A stretch of 25,974 bases of DNA from positions 77,885-103,858 of the forward strand of contig BFEA01000694.1 in assembly GCA_003427395.1 (NCBI GenBank). The letters are read 5' to 3'. Positions 1-9,399 of the stretch are shown here, piece after piece. A model generated the notes under the pieces. The model had not been told where the DNA came from, searched no databases, and saw nothing but the letters and a program-made list of their open reading frames with translations. Within the stretch, counting starts at the first letter, position 1, and each line of letters opens with the position of its first letter. A program made the translations under genes and the position numbers. This stretch comes from Chara braunii. Lineage: Eukaryota; Streptophyta; Charophyceae; Charales; Characeae.

Positions 1-139
1 CCGAGAGCGCGAAGTAACGGTTTGTGGACCCCGTTCATTCGCGTCCAAAAGCGCGTTTGAACGAGGATTGAACGCGAATTGAACGCGTGTTCAATCTTTT
101 AACGCGGACCCCGCGTTAAATCGATTTTCGGACACACAG
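1..139. other. Left flank, unique, rich in inverted repeats
   Basis: This stretch lies outside the left 6.25 kb repeat and has no counterpart next to the right copy. It repeats the word GAACGCG several times. It holds two clear inverted repeats: ATTGAAC/GTTCAAT (78-84 and 89-95, 4-nt loop) and a perfect 10-bp stem (98-107 and 111-120, loop ACC) built on TTTAACGCGG. No ORF is credible here. If the long repeats are LTRs, this is flanking DNA beyond the 3' LTR. The inverted repeats could be remains of another transposable element; I cannot name it. Confidence 0.45.
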
Positions 140-460
140 CTCTTCTGACTGCTTGCTGATATGATGTTGAGTGACTTGCTGATTAGTTGCAGATTGAGAA
201 CTGAATGACGAATGACTTGCTGGTCTGAAAGAAGCACTGATCGATTGTTGATTATAAAACAGACGAGTTGCTGATCTAAAAGAAACTGATTGATTGCAGA
301 TCCTGAAGCTGCTTGAACCCCAAAGCTGCTCAAAGTTACTAACCGAGGACTGACTGTTGCTGAGTGCTGAGTATTGGCCCGAGCACCGCTCTGAATACTG
401 CCTGAACATTTGTCTGAGTATTGTCTGAATATTGTCTCAAAGTTGTGACTCACTATGTTA
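140..460. repeat. CTGA-type low-complexity DNA (left)
   Basis: Degenerate short words such as TTGCTGAT, GACTTGCTG and CTGAATA recur throughout. The same kind of DNA occurs at 17,660-18,180 and, in a TGAAACTGAAA version, at 9,150-9,320. The open frames seen here (rich in Ser, Gln, Asn) come from this composition and are not conserved as proteins between the two long repeats, so I do not call them genes. Confidence 0.6.
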
Positions 461-552
461 CCTTGCTACAGGTGGAGGTTTCAATCGGTTGCCATTAGAA
501 GTTGATAGAATTTCGCGTGTACCACTGCGCGGTGTTTAGAGTGCTGCAGAAC

Positions 553-798
553 TCATACAAGTCTTTCCCTCGCCTGTTCCATACTCTCTAGCATGGAACT
601 GGTACTGTGTAGTTTGTTGTCAGACCCGCAGAAATAGATTACGTATTCGATGTATTTCTTCTCACCTGCTATTCCGACTGCATGCTCTCTCTGCATTTGC
701 CAGAGGGTTTCCATGTCTTTACACACTTCTTCTTCCCATCCCTCTTTCTTTTCCCTGATTAGTGTGCTCTTCACCACTAGGATCTCATCGTCCTTCAT
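553..798 (-). CDS. Hypothetical small protein, 81 codons, in left long repeat
   Basis: The frame starts with ATG and encodes a charged soluble protein with no signal peptide or membrane segment. The first half is a helix-prone Lys/Glu/Trp stretch (around residues 15-30). The second half has a short hydrophobic run (IEYVIYFCG) and a Glu/Arg tail ending in RLV. Its partner in the right repeat (18,275-18,517) has 80 codons. The two differ by several substitutions and by one exact 3-base indel in the EGWEEEV/EEWEEV region that keeps the frame. That pattern suggests, but does not prove, past selection for coding. I do not recognise the family. It has the same strand as the retrotransposon block. 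Confidence 0.4.
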   Translation of the reverse strand: MKDDEILVVKSTLIREKKEGWEEEVCKDMETLWQMQREHAVGIAGEKKYIEYVIYFCGSDNKLHSTSSMLESMEQARERLV

Positions 799-3700
799 GT
801 TTCCCCCTTTTTTTCTTTACACTCAGATCACACAGTTGTAAGCCTCGAATTCTAGGTAAGTAGCCATCCTCTAGTATGAAGTAATTTGTGCGCAGGCTGG
901 ACGGTGTTTGATAGCTGTCTGGTTGCTGATCTGGTTACAATAGTTTGCTGCTTTTCGTCTCTTGTTGGCTTGCCGTATGTTTGACTAGGACTAGTCTCAA
1001 GTCTGGTTCAGTTCCTCTATTTAATATTTGTTCGTTTACCCAAGGAATATGAGACTGGTTTTCTCTCATTGGCACCCACAGACTGCTCTCCTTGCCTCCT
1101 CAACGGAGCCCACCGATGAGATGGTTGCACACAGTTTTCCCCATGGTTGGATTACCGCTCCTCTTATCAGTTAACTCGTGCTCGGGGCCGACATCTGTCT
1201 ATTGCAACACTTCTGGTAACTGTGAATCGTAAAAGCCCCAGGGCAACTCATACCGGTTTGGCGATGCTTAGGGTCCCACTTCAGGTTCGATTATGAGGTG
1301 ATGTCAGACAATTACTCTTTCCTAGTTCATGGGGTGGACAAGCCAGTACTATACTCAGTTTGTTTCCACGTTCAATAACTTACTGAACATTTTCCCAAGT
1401 AGTACTGCATGATCAAGTGGCCACAGGTGTCCTCCGAACATGATTAACAAAAGGCTTTGAAACAGGGGACTGTTCCAAGGCTAAAACTCGGCGGTTATAA
1501 TCAGGCTAAAGGAAACTGCAATTGGCAACGAGTAGTTAAGTGGTTTAAGGTACATGTCGAAGGACCCCTGCGTCCGATCGGGTTCAGTACACGAGGGGCT
1601 CGTTCGGGATATGTCTACCCGTCCAGGCCACGTTTGTAAAAGTAAGAGCATGACAATTTGCTCGTTCGTTACTTAGCGGTAGTGATGCTTATCTCTACAC
1701 TGGTACTCCTAGGCCTCATAATTTTAAATGTTGAACAGAGAGTCCGAAGACGGCCCTTTCTTGTAAGAGGAATACACGGTATCGTTAGTGAAGGCCCTGG
1801 TTACTATGTGTCGCAAGTCAAAGGTTCTGCTTGATTAGTTCTCGGATTACCGCGGAGGGAAGGTGATCTTCATCCGAGCAATACAAGAATTACTGCAGAT
1901 AGTAGTTCGCGTTCAAGGATCCACGCAAGGGCTATGCAGAGTGACACTCGAAACAGTCCTTGCGAGGATTGTCCATCCTAGTTACTCATAGCTAATCTCC
2001 ATCGAGCAGAAACCTCGCCATCAAGTAAGCCACTTTTCTCAGCAGTTGACTCCTTCCCTTATGACTCATCACTTGACAGCAACGTTCCAGATTACCATGC
2101 TCTCATACATTTACTGTATTTGGTAAGATCACGTAATCTCATCGGTGATTTGCATTTCCCCCGGCCATTCGCACTTTCGTTGACTCGAGAGATAATGCAA
2201 CTCTAAAAACCACGGGCTCTNCGTGGCTGCACAAGATCCCCTAGAGTGACCACGNACCGCATAATCGTTGTATCCGNGAACGTGNCCAATTGAACGCTCG
2301 TTCACTCATTCAAGNACTTATTAGGATCACAGATCAANAGAACATGCAAGTTCGTTTACTCNTACATGCTTTCGGCCACACCNGAGTATAGAAACTCGTG
2401 AGACCGTANGCTCGCACGACTGTCTGCGAGGGGTGANGAGATAGNCTGAAGTTCTATNTGCACTTATGCTCCNAACCCCTGTCAAGCCCACACTCTCAGC
2501 ATGAAAGCAAGGCTCTTAGNCAATNATCGCTGGAAATNACAAACGAAGTCAGANAGCNTCACAAAGATCCAAANCTTATTTTGTATTGTTTCTTGTTCCA
2601 AAATTGCCAATCTCCTTTTTTCCCTAATTCTTCTCAATGCCCCCGTTATTCAATCAAGACTTCAGGAGTTGATTATCAGCACGAAAACCAGGGGTGATGA
2701 TCAGGGCATCGTCTNNTTCATTTNTTGTTTCACTTGACTCTATTTAATGATACTCGCTTCGTTAGTAAACTCACGAGTTCTTCGCCCCGATCTTTTTGTT
2801 TCTACTGACACTAAAGTGTTAGTAAACCATAAGACAGTCACTACGTCCTGACTCTCACAACCACAAGGATTAGAACACTGAGCGAAGGGGATGGAGTTTT
2901 CTTGTGCTAATGCTTTGACAGGGAGTGCAAACATTAGAGAGTGAATTTATATACAATCAAACATTATTTAGCTCTTGTCCCTGACCAACAAGCTCAATTA
3001 ACTAGGTAGTTGTCACCAAGTTACCAAGCAAGGATGAGGGTGACGTCAACCATCAATTACTTATCCTTTTCATGCCTCAGAAACTTATCTGGCCAAAAAT
3101 TGAACAAACGCACGGTAGACCAGCTGCTTATCCGGTCACAACCTATTCTGCTTGGTCGAAGATGGCNNACGTCTTCGTTNGCTCCAGATAGTAAGTAATG
3201 ATCAAGACCCCAATTCAGCTATCTCAGANCCTCGACCCCAAGACTATTNGAGCTCCTCTTAGGATATATNTGACTTTTGCTTGGACTTTTCTATCTTACA
3301 TTCGTGCAGTAGCANGAGTCATCACANTGAACACACNCGTAGCGTGAGGAAGAGAACACGGTCNCCTCCTACTCAAGGGATTATGCTGCTCAGTTAACCC
3401 AGAGGAACGTTCCAGATACGCTCCTTGCTGGGGGTGAAGACAACGACACAGGGACTTAGCTNCTGATGTCAACAAAAGCTATCGACGGCACACTGCAGTG
3501 TCCTCAGTTCTCCTTCGCGAATTTTCTCTTGGTCTCGTTACTCACCTACCTTCTCTTGGCATGTCACTATTGATGGCGAGAAGAAACCATATTCCGACTC
3601 TCAGATCAGCCCCGTGATGATGCTAATGATCGCTTACCATGGAACGATTATCATCAGCGCGAGTAAGTAGCGACTAACTTCTGCTGCTAACGCGCTCACT

Positions 3701-4610
3701 CTCTTTTATTTTACTTCGTCCTCCCCCTTTTTTTTTTCTTTTTTTTTTTTCTTCGTTCTGGACCCTTGCCCTCAAGCCATAGGTCGCAGACTCCAATCTC
3801 AAAAATCCCACACCAATTAGTAGGAGAAGGGTGACATCACCAAGAATACTACTCAAAAGTCCGAGCCTCCTTTCTTGTCTATTCCCTCACGACTTCCTCC
3901 GCAACTAGCTCGTAGCCAAAACAGATCACGCATACACCGATTATAGTAGATGCATCGAGCCTCCCCCTGTTTACGCAGGCACCAACTCAGCTTCTCACTG
4001 GTCACTCACCAATTAGCAGGTAATTACAGCCCACGGACAAGTGAAAAGCTGCTGATCCATGTCCAAGACAGGGAGGGACCGTGCTCAGCACGCGGCAAGC
4101 GGATCGAGTAGCAACCTACACCACGCCCTGCAGACTAGCCTCTCTTAACGGATACTTCTCATGTTGTTCGGGCAGGTTCCCCCTTTTTCCCTTATCTTTT
4201 CGTCATTGTTGCAGCTACAGTCACGTCTCGCGAGCATACGAGCAACGACTGGCGTACAGGTGCAGGCACGTCACGCGAGCGTGCGAGCAGTAGTTGACAT
4301 CAACCGCACTCTGCAAGCTCACGTCCTGCTTCGCTCACACAGTCGCTCCATCCGCTGACTCTCCTCTCACTCACTAGGCCACGTCTCGCACGCTCTCGTA
4401 ACCGCCCCGCGATTGCCTGTCTCTCCCCTCGTTGACCTCTACTTCTCTCGTGTGTCCCTCTTACACGTGTCTTTTCCCCCTGTTATCCTTCTCTCCCGCC
4501 CCGCGGCCTCTGGGCGTCAGTTGCCTCGAGCTGGCCTCGGGTCCCTCCTCCACCGGCTTCACGGCCCGGTGTTGCCTCTGGACCTCGCCTGGTCTGTTCC
4601 ATGACCTGAA
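799..4610. other. Non-coding part of left long repeat
   Basis: I see no supported gene in this stretch. It contains many isolated ambiguous bases at 2,221-2,724 (the right copy has resolved bases there) and at 3,167-3,462 (the right copy has N at the same relative sites). Two T runs of 10 and 12 separated by one C lie near 3,728-3,750. The short open frames here are either shared by both copies only because the sequence is identical or are broken by substitutions. Confidence 0.5.
2725..4035. repeat. Tract identical to 20,443-21,753, Ns included
   Basis: Over about 1.3 kb I find no mismatch with the right copy at a constant offset of 17,718. Homopolymer lengths and all ten or more ambiguous positions (for example 3,167-3,168, 3,180, 3,229, 3,462) agree. 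The sequence on both sides of the tract differs by a few percent between the copies. Shared N positions point to one consensus used twice in assembly. Recent gene conversion could explain the identity but not the shared Ns. Confidence 0.8.
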
Positions 4611-4619
4611 ATCCGTCTC

Positions 4620-4988
4620 CTAGTCTGCGTCACTGATCTCACTTTCCCCTCCCGAGTCTTTGTCCTGGTGGATCTGTTCCAGGTCCGCTGTGTCCATCGA
4701 GGTCTCAGTCTCGTGGTAAGCCACCGTTATCCGTAGCCTTGCCGTCACTCCGTCCCGTCTACAGCGTCTCTCCGCTCGGTGTCTCGCCTCCGAAATCGCG
4801 TCCTGCAGCTTCGGGTTAGTCCACATCTCTCCCTCTCTTGCTCCCTCCACGTTGATCTTCAATAGCACTTCATCTCCACCGTCGTAATTGAGTATGACGG
4901 TAATCCAGGGCCATTCCCCAGACACGGGCTTCCAACGGGCCTGGTGATACCAGTACCCGGGCCTGTACCCATGCAGGGCCATAGCCAC
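4620..4988 (-). pseudogene. Broken copy of the long-repeat ORF (122 codons before stop)
   Basis: This is the left-repeat counterpart of 22,085-22,705. The first about 122 residues align without gaps to the intact copy, with about eight substitutions. A TAG (4,620-4,622) then stands where the other copy has CGG (Arg after SEISDAD). Further downstream a one-base length difference in a C run near 4,473-4,479 also shifts the frame. The retained part has a Trp/Tyr-rich start (GYWYHQARW), a beta-type stretch (WITVILNY) and an Ala/Arg-rich helix. The first codon is taken as GTG, with an ATG two codons later. Family unknown. Confidence 0.45.
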
Positions 4989-5343
4989 TCTTTCTCAATA
5001 GCCAGCGTCAGTGCCCTGTTCGCACTATCCCTATTCGGAGAAGTAGTTATCCAGGCTGAATCCAGAGTGCCTGGAATCAAGGCTCCCGCGCAATACCACT
5101 ACTCACACTCGAGGAGTGATAACACTCCCCTCACGTATTTTCCTCAAGATCCAGGGGCAGCCTCTGTTTTATAGAGCTATAGGCAAGTGCGACCCCGGTG
5201 TGTTCTAAACGAAAAGCTTCAGGGCTCAGTAAAAATTCGGAAGTAAACAAAATAATTTTAAAACTGTGATTTTTCATAAAAGAAAACCAAAGAAAGGAAA
5301 GAAAAGAAAAGAACGTATGGCCGCGATATCCACAGGCCTTCTG

Positions 5344-5535
5344 CTATCGGTCCCAGTCGCTTCGTCTCACTAAAGGGTGACTGCTATTCTGAGGTGATGG
5401 TCCCATAATGGGATACCGGCGATCACATTCCCCCCTTTTAAAATACAACTTCGGCCTATCCCCATCGGGTACCCGTGTCCGATGGCAAGGAGGGGGCTTA
5501 TGACCCTTCTTCGGGGGTGATAGGTTCCCTACCAA
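5344..5535 (-). other. Weak conserved open frame, 63 codons
   Basis: The predicted peptide is basic and Pro-rich, and its sequence is the same in the right copy (23,070-23,252) up to the last three residues, where TGG here is TGA there. The nucleotide sequence around it is also unusually well conserved between the copies, so conservation may be of DNA or RNA rather than protein. I list it as a possibility only. Confidence 0.2.
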
Positions 5536-5710
5536 TGAGGCCGCGGGTCGCCCTTCTTTTCGGGCTTAACCGCGCGACACTCAGTCTGCGCTCATTCTCA
5601 GACGGAATAAGCGGGGCAGGCCAACTCGGACTACAACTCCAAATTCGGACCGTTGGCCTTCCCGCGAAATGACAAAAGGGAAAAGGAAGGCCTCGCTTGA
5701 AAACCGGTAA

Positions 5711-5712
<2 letters not shown>

Positions 5713-5787
<75 letters not shown>
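5713..5787. repeat. (TAA)25 microsatellite
   Basis: These are 25 uninterrupted TAA units. The right copy (23,430-23,477) has 16 units with two interruptions. Long Ile or Leu runs in translated frames across it are artefacts of the repeat. Confidence 0.95.
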
Positions 5788-5789
<2 letters not shown>

Positions 5790-6358
5790 GTGGAAAGAAA
5801 GGATGAAGCTTCAAATTTCCTTCGCGCCACAGCTTCGCCTGAATAGCGGTGCAAGCCCACGCACAAGCCCAAAACCCGATTTTCATCCTTACCCCCTTTT
5901 CTTTCTTTTTCACACTTCCTTTTTTCAGGCCCACTGTATCTGCCCTGTAGTACAGCTACTGGGGTCCTACCGCGTTAACTAGACCTTTGTTTTTCTCTTC
6001 CATTTTTCTTTTCTTGCTGCTTTTTGTTTAGCCTTCTGTTTCTCTGACCGCTGTCAGTGTCATGCATCTGACCCATAACCCTGTATAGGGGCGCTTGCTG
6101 CATAATAGAAAAGACATCACCTATCCCTCTACTTTCGCGTCCCAGGGCGAGCCCGACGGCTACCACGGCCACAGGCCGGTTGTGCTCTGCTGTACAGCAG
6201 GGCGCCGAGCCTGCGTGGACCAATGGAAAGTCCTGCGGCGCACCTTTTTATTGAGGCAAGCGCCAAGCAGGACCGGTCCACGTCATGGTATAGCCCAGGT
6301 ACCAAGTGTCATAGTGTTTCTGGAGTAGCTTCAGATCGCAACACTAAAACTAAGAGTG

Positions 6359-6380
6359 GTACCAAGTAGGGACTTGGTAC
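6359..6380. repeat. Perfect hairpin near the edge of the left long repeat
   Basis: GTACCAAGT and ACTTGGTAC form a 9-bp perfect stem around a 4-nt loop (AGGG). It lies about 35 bp inside the repeat edge and is unchanged in the right copy (24,049-24,070). A third GTACCAAGT lies nearby at about 6,299. Role unknown; a terminal or subterminal motif of the element is possible. Confidence 0.7.
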
Positions 6381-6429
6381 ACGGAGGAGGGCCGGGACAC
6401 CGCGCCGTCCGACATAATACCAAACCCCC

Positions 6430-6449
6430 ACCCAGCGTCCCCGCTGGGT
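6430..6449. repeat. Perfect 8-bp hairpin
   Basis: ACCCAGCG and CGCTGGGT flank a TCCC loop just beyond the left long repeat. The minus strand here reads GGGTGGGGGTTTGG close to the repeat's TG edge, which is the place expected for a polypurine tract if the repeat is the 3' LTR. That match is suggestive only. Confidence 0.5.
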
Positions 6450-6468
6450 CGAAACGCACGATCAGCCA

Positions 6469-6476
6469 GTATAAAC
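6469..6476 (+). promoter_or_regulatory. TATA-like box upstream of the RG-rich ORF
   Basis: GTATAAAC lies 257 bases before the ATG at 6,733. Between them is a long pyrimidine-rich leader with T runs (about 6,580-6,640), a common look for fungal promoters. This is assigned by appearance only. Confidence 0.25.
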
Positions 6477-6732
6477 ACTCTAGACTAGCGGTAGACTCAC
6501 TCACTCTCATTGCCACTCGCGGCGACGCTCGCACAATAGTCTTGCGTTGTCCTGGTTTTCCACACGTCTGCTTTAACTGCACTCTTCTTCTTAACTTCTT
6601 TCAATCTGCACCGTTTTTTTCTCCCTTTTTTTTCTTTCGTTTTGCTGTTCGCTACTCTCGTTCCTGTTTTATTCCACCATAACACACCTTCCTTCCCTTC
6701 TTAGTAGTGTGCCCATTTCTCTTTTCTACGCC

Positions 6733-7197
6733 ATGCCGCGGCGTGGACAGGGTAGAGGAAGAGGTGGTAGGGCATGTAAAGCCAAAGAAGATCCGCCGGC
6801 TAGGGCACGACGCGGCTATAGCTCTGAAGAGGAGGAAGAGGAGGACCCACAAGGCTACGGCCGTTTAAGGCCATACCCTCGCTACTCGTTAGGAGGGTGG
6901 TACGAGAGAACTCCGTCTCCTGACAGGATGGAGTTACTTCGCAAGAAATTNGACGCGCGNTATGGTANACCCAACGCCTCTTCNCCTCCTTATATCCCCN
7001 GAGNTCCTTCCACCCCTGCCGTAAGCAAGGCTNTAGTGCNCGCTCCGCCTCCCTCNGTTCCATGTACTGNCTCATCACCCCATCATCCNAGTCANTGTGT
7101 TCTCTTCANCATCTTNTTTCTTCTCTTCCTTTTCCAGCTTGAACTNATGGCTGTCTTTTATGTCTTATATAAGCGCGACTTCTTTTCAGCCTTTTGA
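6733..7197 (+). CDS. Hypothetical protein with RG-rich N-terminus, partial or broken
   Basis: I take the ATG at 6,733 (context CGCCATGC); the open frame upstream has only a GTG. The first 20 or so residues are rich in Arg and Gly (MPRRGQGRGRGGR). A Glu run follows (SSEEEEEED) and then an aromatic, Pro-rich part. Such N-termini occur in RNA-binding proteins and in some Gag proteins. From 6,951 on, isolated Ns obscure the frame. A TTTCCAG at 7,131-7,137 could be an intron acceptor, so the frame past about 7,090 may not be exon. It runs opposite to the retrotransposon block and begins about 320 bp beyond the left long repeat. Its family is unknown. Confidence 0.4.
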   Translation: MPRRGQGRGRGGRACKAKEDPPARARRGYSSEEEEEEDPQGYGRLRPYPRYSLGGWYERTPSPDRMELLRKKXDAXYGXPNASXPPYIPXXPSTPAVSKAXVXAPPPXVPCTXSSPHHXSXCVLFXIXFLLFLFQLEXMAVFYVLYKRDFFSAF

Positions 7198-7524
7198 ATC
7201 CGATTTTTGGCTCACAAAATTCTCAATCCAGTCCACTTCATAGCGTCCTGGGCCTGAGAGTTTGGCTTCCTTAGGCCAGGGACGCCGGTTCCTCGTGAAC
7301 CAGGCCGCTTGTCGGCCACCAAATGAATTTAAGAAGGATTATATTTCCATTTTCTTTGCTTACAGTTGATTCTGGCTTCTTATCATTTTGAGGTCTGTCC
7401 TCACCTTGATCTCTACAGCAAGGAAAGTTACCTTGACTTCCACCTCAGCTGAAAAGATCAAAACATCATCAGTCTGATATCACTACTTGAGTCACTTGTT
7501 CAGTCTGCCATGCTGAAGGTAGAG

Positions 7525-7690
7525 CATACCAAACCCTCTTTTCTGCTTTCTGGCCTGGGCAAGATATCCCTCCAACTTCTCACGTGACTCGGGAAATACC
7601 AAACCCTGTCTTCTTTCTCTGGTCTGAGTGAGGCGTCTCCTCAACTTCTCAGACAAGGAAAAGGATACCAAACCCTTTTTCCTTTTCTCT
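7525..7690. repeat. Minisatellite, about 2.5 units of 70 bp
   Basis: ATACCAAACCCT recurs at about 7,527, 7,597 and 7,665, each time followed by a T/C-rich stretch with TTTCTCTGGTCTG-like words and CAACTTCTCA. Units are diverged. A minus-strand open frame across them is a by-product of units close to a multiple of three. Confidence 0.65.
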
Positions 7691-7800
7691 AGCATGAAGA
7701 ACTTTAAACAAGTCTTTGTATTCTTGCAAAACAGAAAATTTCACACAACAGATCCCAGCCCCAGCAGGCAGACCCTCTGACAACCGGTAGTCAAGCATTA

Positions 7801-7826
7801 ATAAAATAAAATAAAATAAAATAAAA
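7801..7826. repeat. (ATAAA)5 microsatellite
   Basis: Five ATAAA units followed by other A/T-rich words up to about 7,860. Confidence 0.85.
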
Positions 7827-8564
7827 CCTATAAATAAAATAATAAATAATGAATTATAAATATCACATAACAACCTCTCATACCCAGGAACTATTGATTG
7901 CCTTAGTTTCGGCCCACCACTGGCCAGGAGTGTCAGACGTCTCGTCAGTCTCACATACCTCATTCGACCTGCCAGGACTAGTCATACCATTTGTCTTGAC
8001 AACCCCTTTGACCTGCCTCCAGGTCAGGACCAATCATACCCACTACTCGAGTATGACAGCCCTTTGACACTCTCGCCAGGACACCCAGACTATTGCGGGT
8101 CTGGACACCCTATGACAGCAGATGTCCCGTCAGTCAAACTGTCCCAAATCCGGATTTGACCACTGCGGTCAGGGACCGGCTCACCTACCAGTTTTTTGTC
8201 AAGGGCGCTGGCTGCCCCGCCCAAATTTTTGAACGCAGGACCCAGTCTAACTACGATTTAAGGCTCTGGCTAACCTTACTGGATTACATCCTCTGACTGC
8301 GGTAGGGTTCCAGCTGACCCCTTTCAACCTCATAGGCCAGACTCCCGGAGCCTTAGCCTCAGTCGACTACGGAATTCGACACTCGCGTTGGGGACCTGCT
8401 GACCCCACCAGATTGCAACCTACTGTGGTAAGGCTCTGGCTGGCCCCGACAATCAACGCATCCTCAGGTTAGAGAAGAAAACCCCAGGCACAGACAATCA
8501 GGCAAGCATCTCATAACCCACAAGCAGACTGCCCACGCCCCATAACAGAACAAACATTTCTCAA

Positions 8565-8960
8565 GAGACGTCCCGCCAGTCTCAAGAGACACTGAACAAC
8601 AACATGATAACCAGCACCAAGCCCTTACAGGAGACCTCCCTTCAATCTCAAGAAGGATGCTTAGTGCTGGTCCCAGAAAGGTCCCTTCCCTCAGCTGAGA
8701 ATTTCCTTTTCTTTTCCAAGAGACGTCCCGTCAGTCTCAAGGAAGTACTAAAATGCTGATCTCAGAGAGGTCCCTTCCCTCATCCGAGCGAAGACAGGTC
8801 CTTAGCCAAAGGCACGAAGTCCCTCTACTGACCATTCTCAGTCAAGTAAAGTTGAACTTCTTTATACCTGCCTTCATCTGAATCTCTTGGATGGATATTT
8901 TACTCAGAGACACGAAGCCCTTCTGCTGATAACTCTAAGTCAGTCAGAACTGAACTCCCT
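8565..8960. repeat. Degenerate tandem repeats
   Basis: AAGAGACGTCCCG[C/T]CAGTCTCAA occurs near 8,565 and 8,719. CAGA[A/G]AGGTCCCTTCCCTCA occurs near 8,684 and 8,765. CACGAAG[T/C]CC with a following CTCAGTCA/CTAAGTCAG occurs near 8,815 and 8,921. Unit lengths of about 80-155 bp are mixed, as in old, decayed tandem arrays. Confidence 0.55.
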
Positions 8961-9004
8961 CACGCCTACTATACTCTTCTCTTTATCTTAGGATAGTACT
9001 GATC

Positions 9005-9147
9005 ATATCTTTTGATATGCCACAGCCATGAGCTTCTCGAATCTTTGACACCGTGTCAATACTCACGAAATTGATTTTACAGTTATTTCCCTACTCTCAG
9101 GGACTTGACACTCATGGAACGACTATAGCACTGCATCAAAAGATATA
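9005..9147. repeat. Palindrome CATATCttttGATATG and inverted partner
   Basis: CATATC and GATATG flank TTTT at about 9,005-9,020. The related ATCAAAAGATAT occurs about 120 bp further on (near 9,136). Short inverted repeats of this kind could fold in the 3' untranslated RNA; no function is shown. Confidence 0.4.
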
Positions 9148-9149
9148 GT

Positions 9150-9320
9150 CTTAGTCGTTTGCTGATATACTGAATGAAAGGACTTGCTGAAAACTGAGAT
9201 ACTGAAACTGAGATGTTGAAACTGAAAACTGAAATTAAATTACCGAAATTGAAATGATGAAACTGAAGTTCTGAAACTGAAATGCTAAATCTGAAATGCT
9301 GAATTGACTATGCATGAATG
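9150..9320. repeat. TGAAACTGAAA low-complexity DNA
   Basis: Imperfect tandem words (CTGAAACTGAAATGCTGAAA type) fill this stretch directly beyond the end of the integrase ORF. Related CTGA-type repeats lie at 17,660-18,180, beyond the other end of the coding block. Confidence 0.65.
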
Positions 9321-9399
9321 ATCTGAGTCCACTTAAACCGAGTCTTGCCGTCTCAGCGTCTCACTGTACTCTTTCTCCCAGTCCTCTATGATTGTTTTC

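Larger units (their letters stand above)
140..6414. repeat. Long direct repeat, left copy (possible giant LTR)
   Basis: This copy matches 17,862-24,104 along its whole length with scattered substitutions and small indels. The offset drifts from 17,722 at the left end to 17,690 at the right. The right edge is sharp: both copies end in TCCGACA and then diverge at once (TAATACC here, CCGGTTG in the other), which on the minus strand gives an LTR-style TG start (TGTCGG). The left edge falls in CTGA-type low-complexity DNA and is fuzzy. Contents on the minus strand include an 81-codon ORF, a broken 122-codon ORF and a (TAA)25 tract. The position on both sides of a minus-strand Ty3/Gypsy block fits LTRs, but about 6.25 kb would be exceptionally long. 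A segmental duplication is the alternative. Confidence 0.75.
7198..9399. other. Non-coding 3' region with minisatellites
   Basis: Nothing here looks like a gene. Repeats fill much of it: about 70-bp units at 7,525-7,690, (ATAAA)5 at 7,801-7,826, degenerate units around CGTCCCGYCAGTCTCAAG at about 8,565-8,740, a pair at about 8,813 and 8,919 (ACGAAGYCC...CTAAGTCAG), and a TGAAACTGAAA zone at 9,150-9,320. For the minus-strand element this is the 3' untranslated region between integrase and the possible 3' LTR. Long 3' non-coding regions with tandem repeats are known in some large Ty3/Gypsy elements. Confidence 0.5.

Noticed and set aside
91-453. Ser/Gln/Asn-rich minus-strand frames
   Set aside because: They lie in CTGA-type low-complexity DNA; the right copy does not preserve the full frame.
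1200-2000. Possible LSU rRNA or intergenic spacer of rDNA in the long repeat
   Set aside because: No conserved LSU or SSU block was found; the link to rDNA exists only at the far right of the window.
2740-2934. 64-codon frame identical in both long repeats
   Set aside because: It lies within the tract that is identical base for base, so protein identity carries no information.
5310-5440. Possible 5S rRNA
   Set aside because: A few words (TATGGCCGCGATA, GGGATACCGG) recall 5S, but the box A/C order, length and stems do not fit.
5498-5934. Minus-strand open frames with long Ile or Leu runs
   Set aside because: They are translations of the TAA microsatellite; the flanking residues are not kept in the other copy.
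7492-7695. 67-codon minus-strand frame with internal repeats
   Set aside because: It is the translation of the 70-bp minisatellite.
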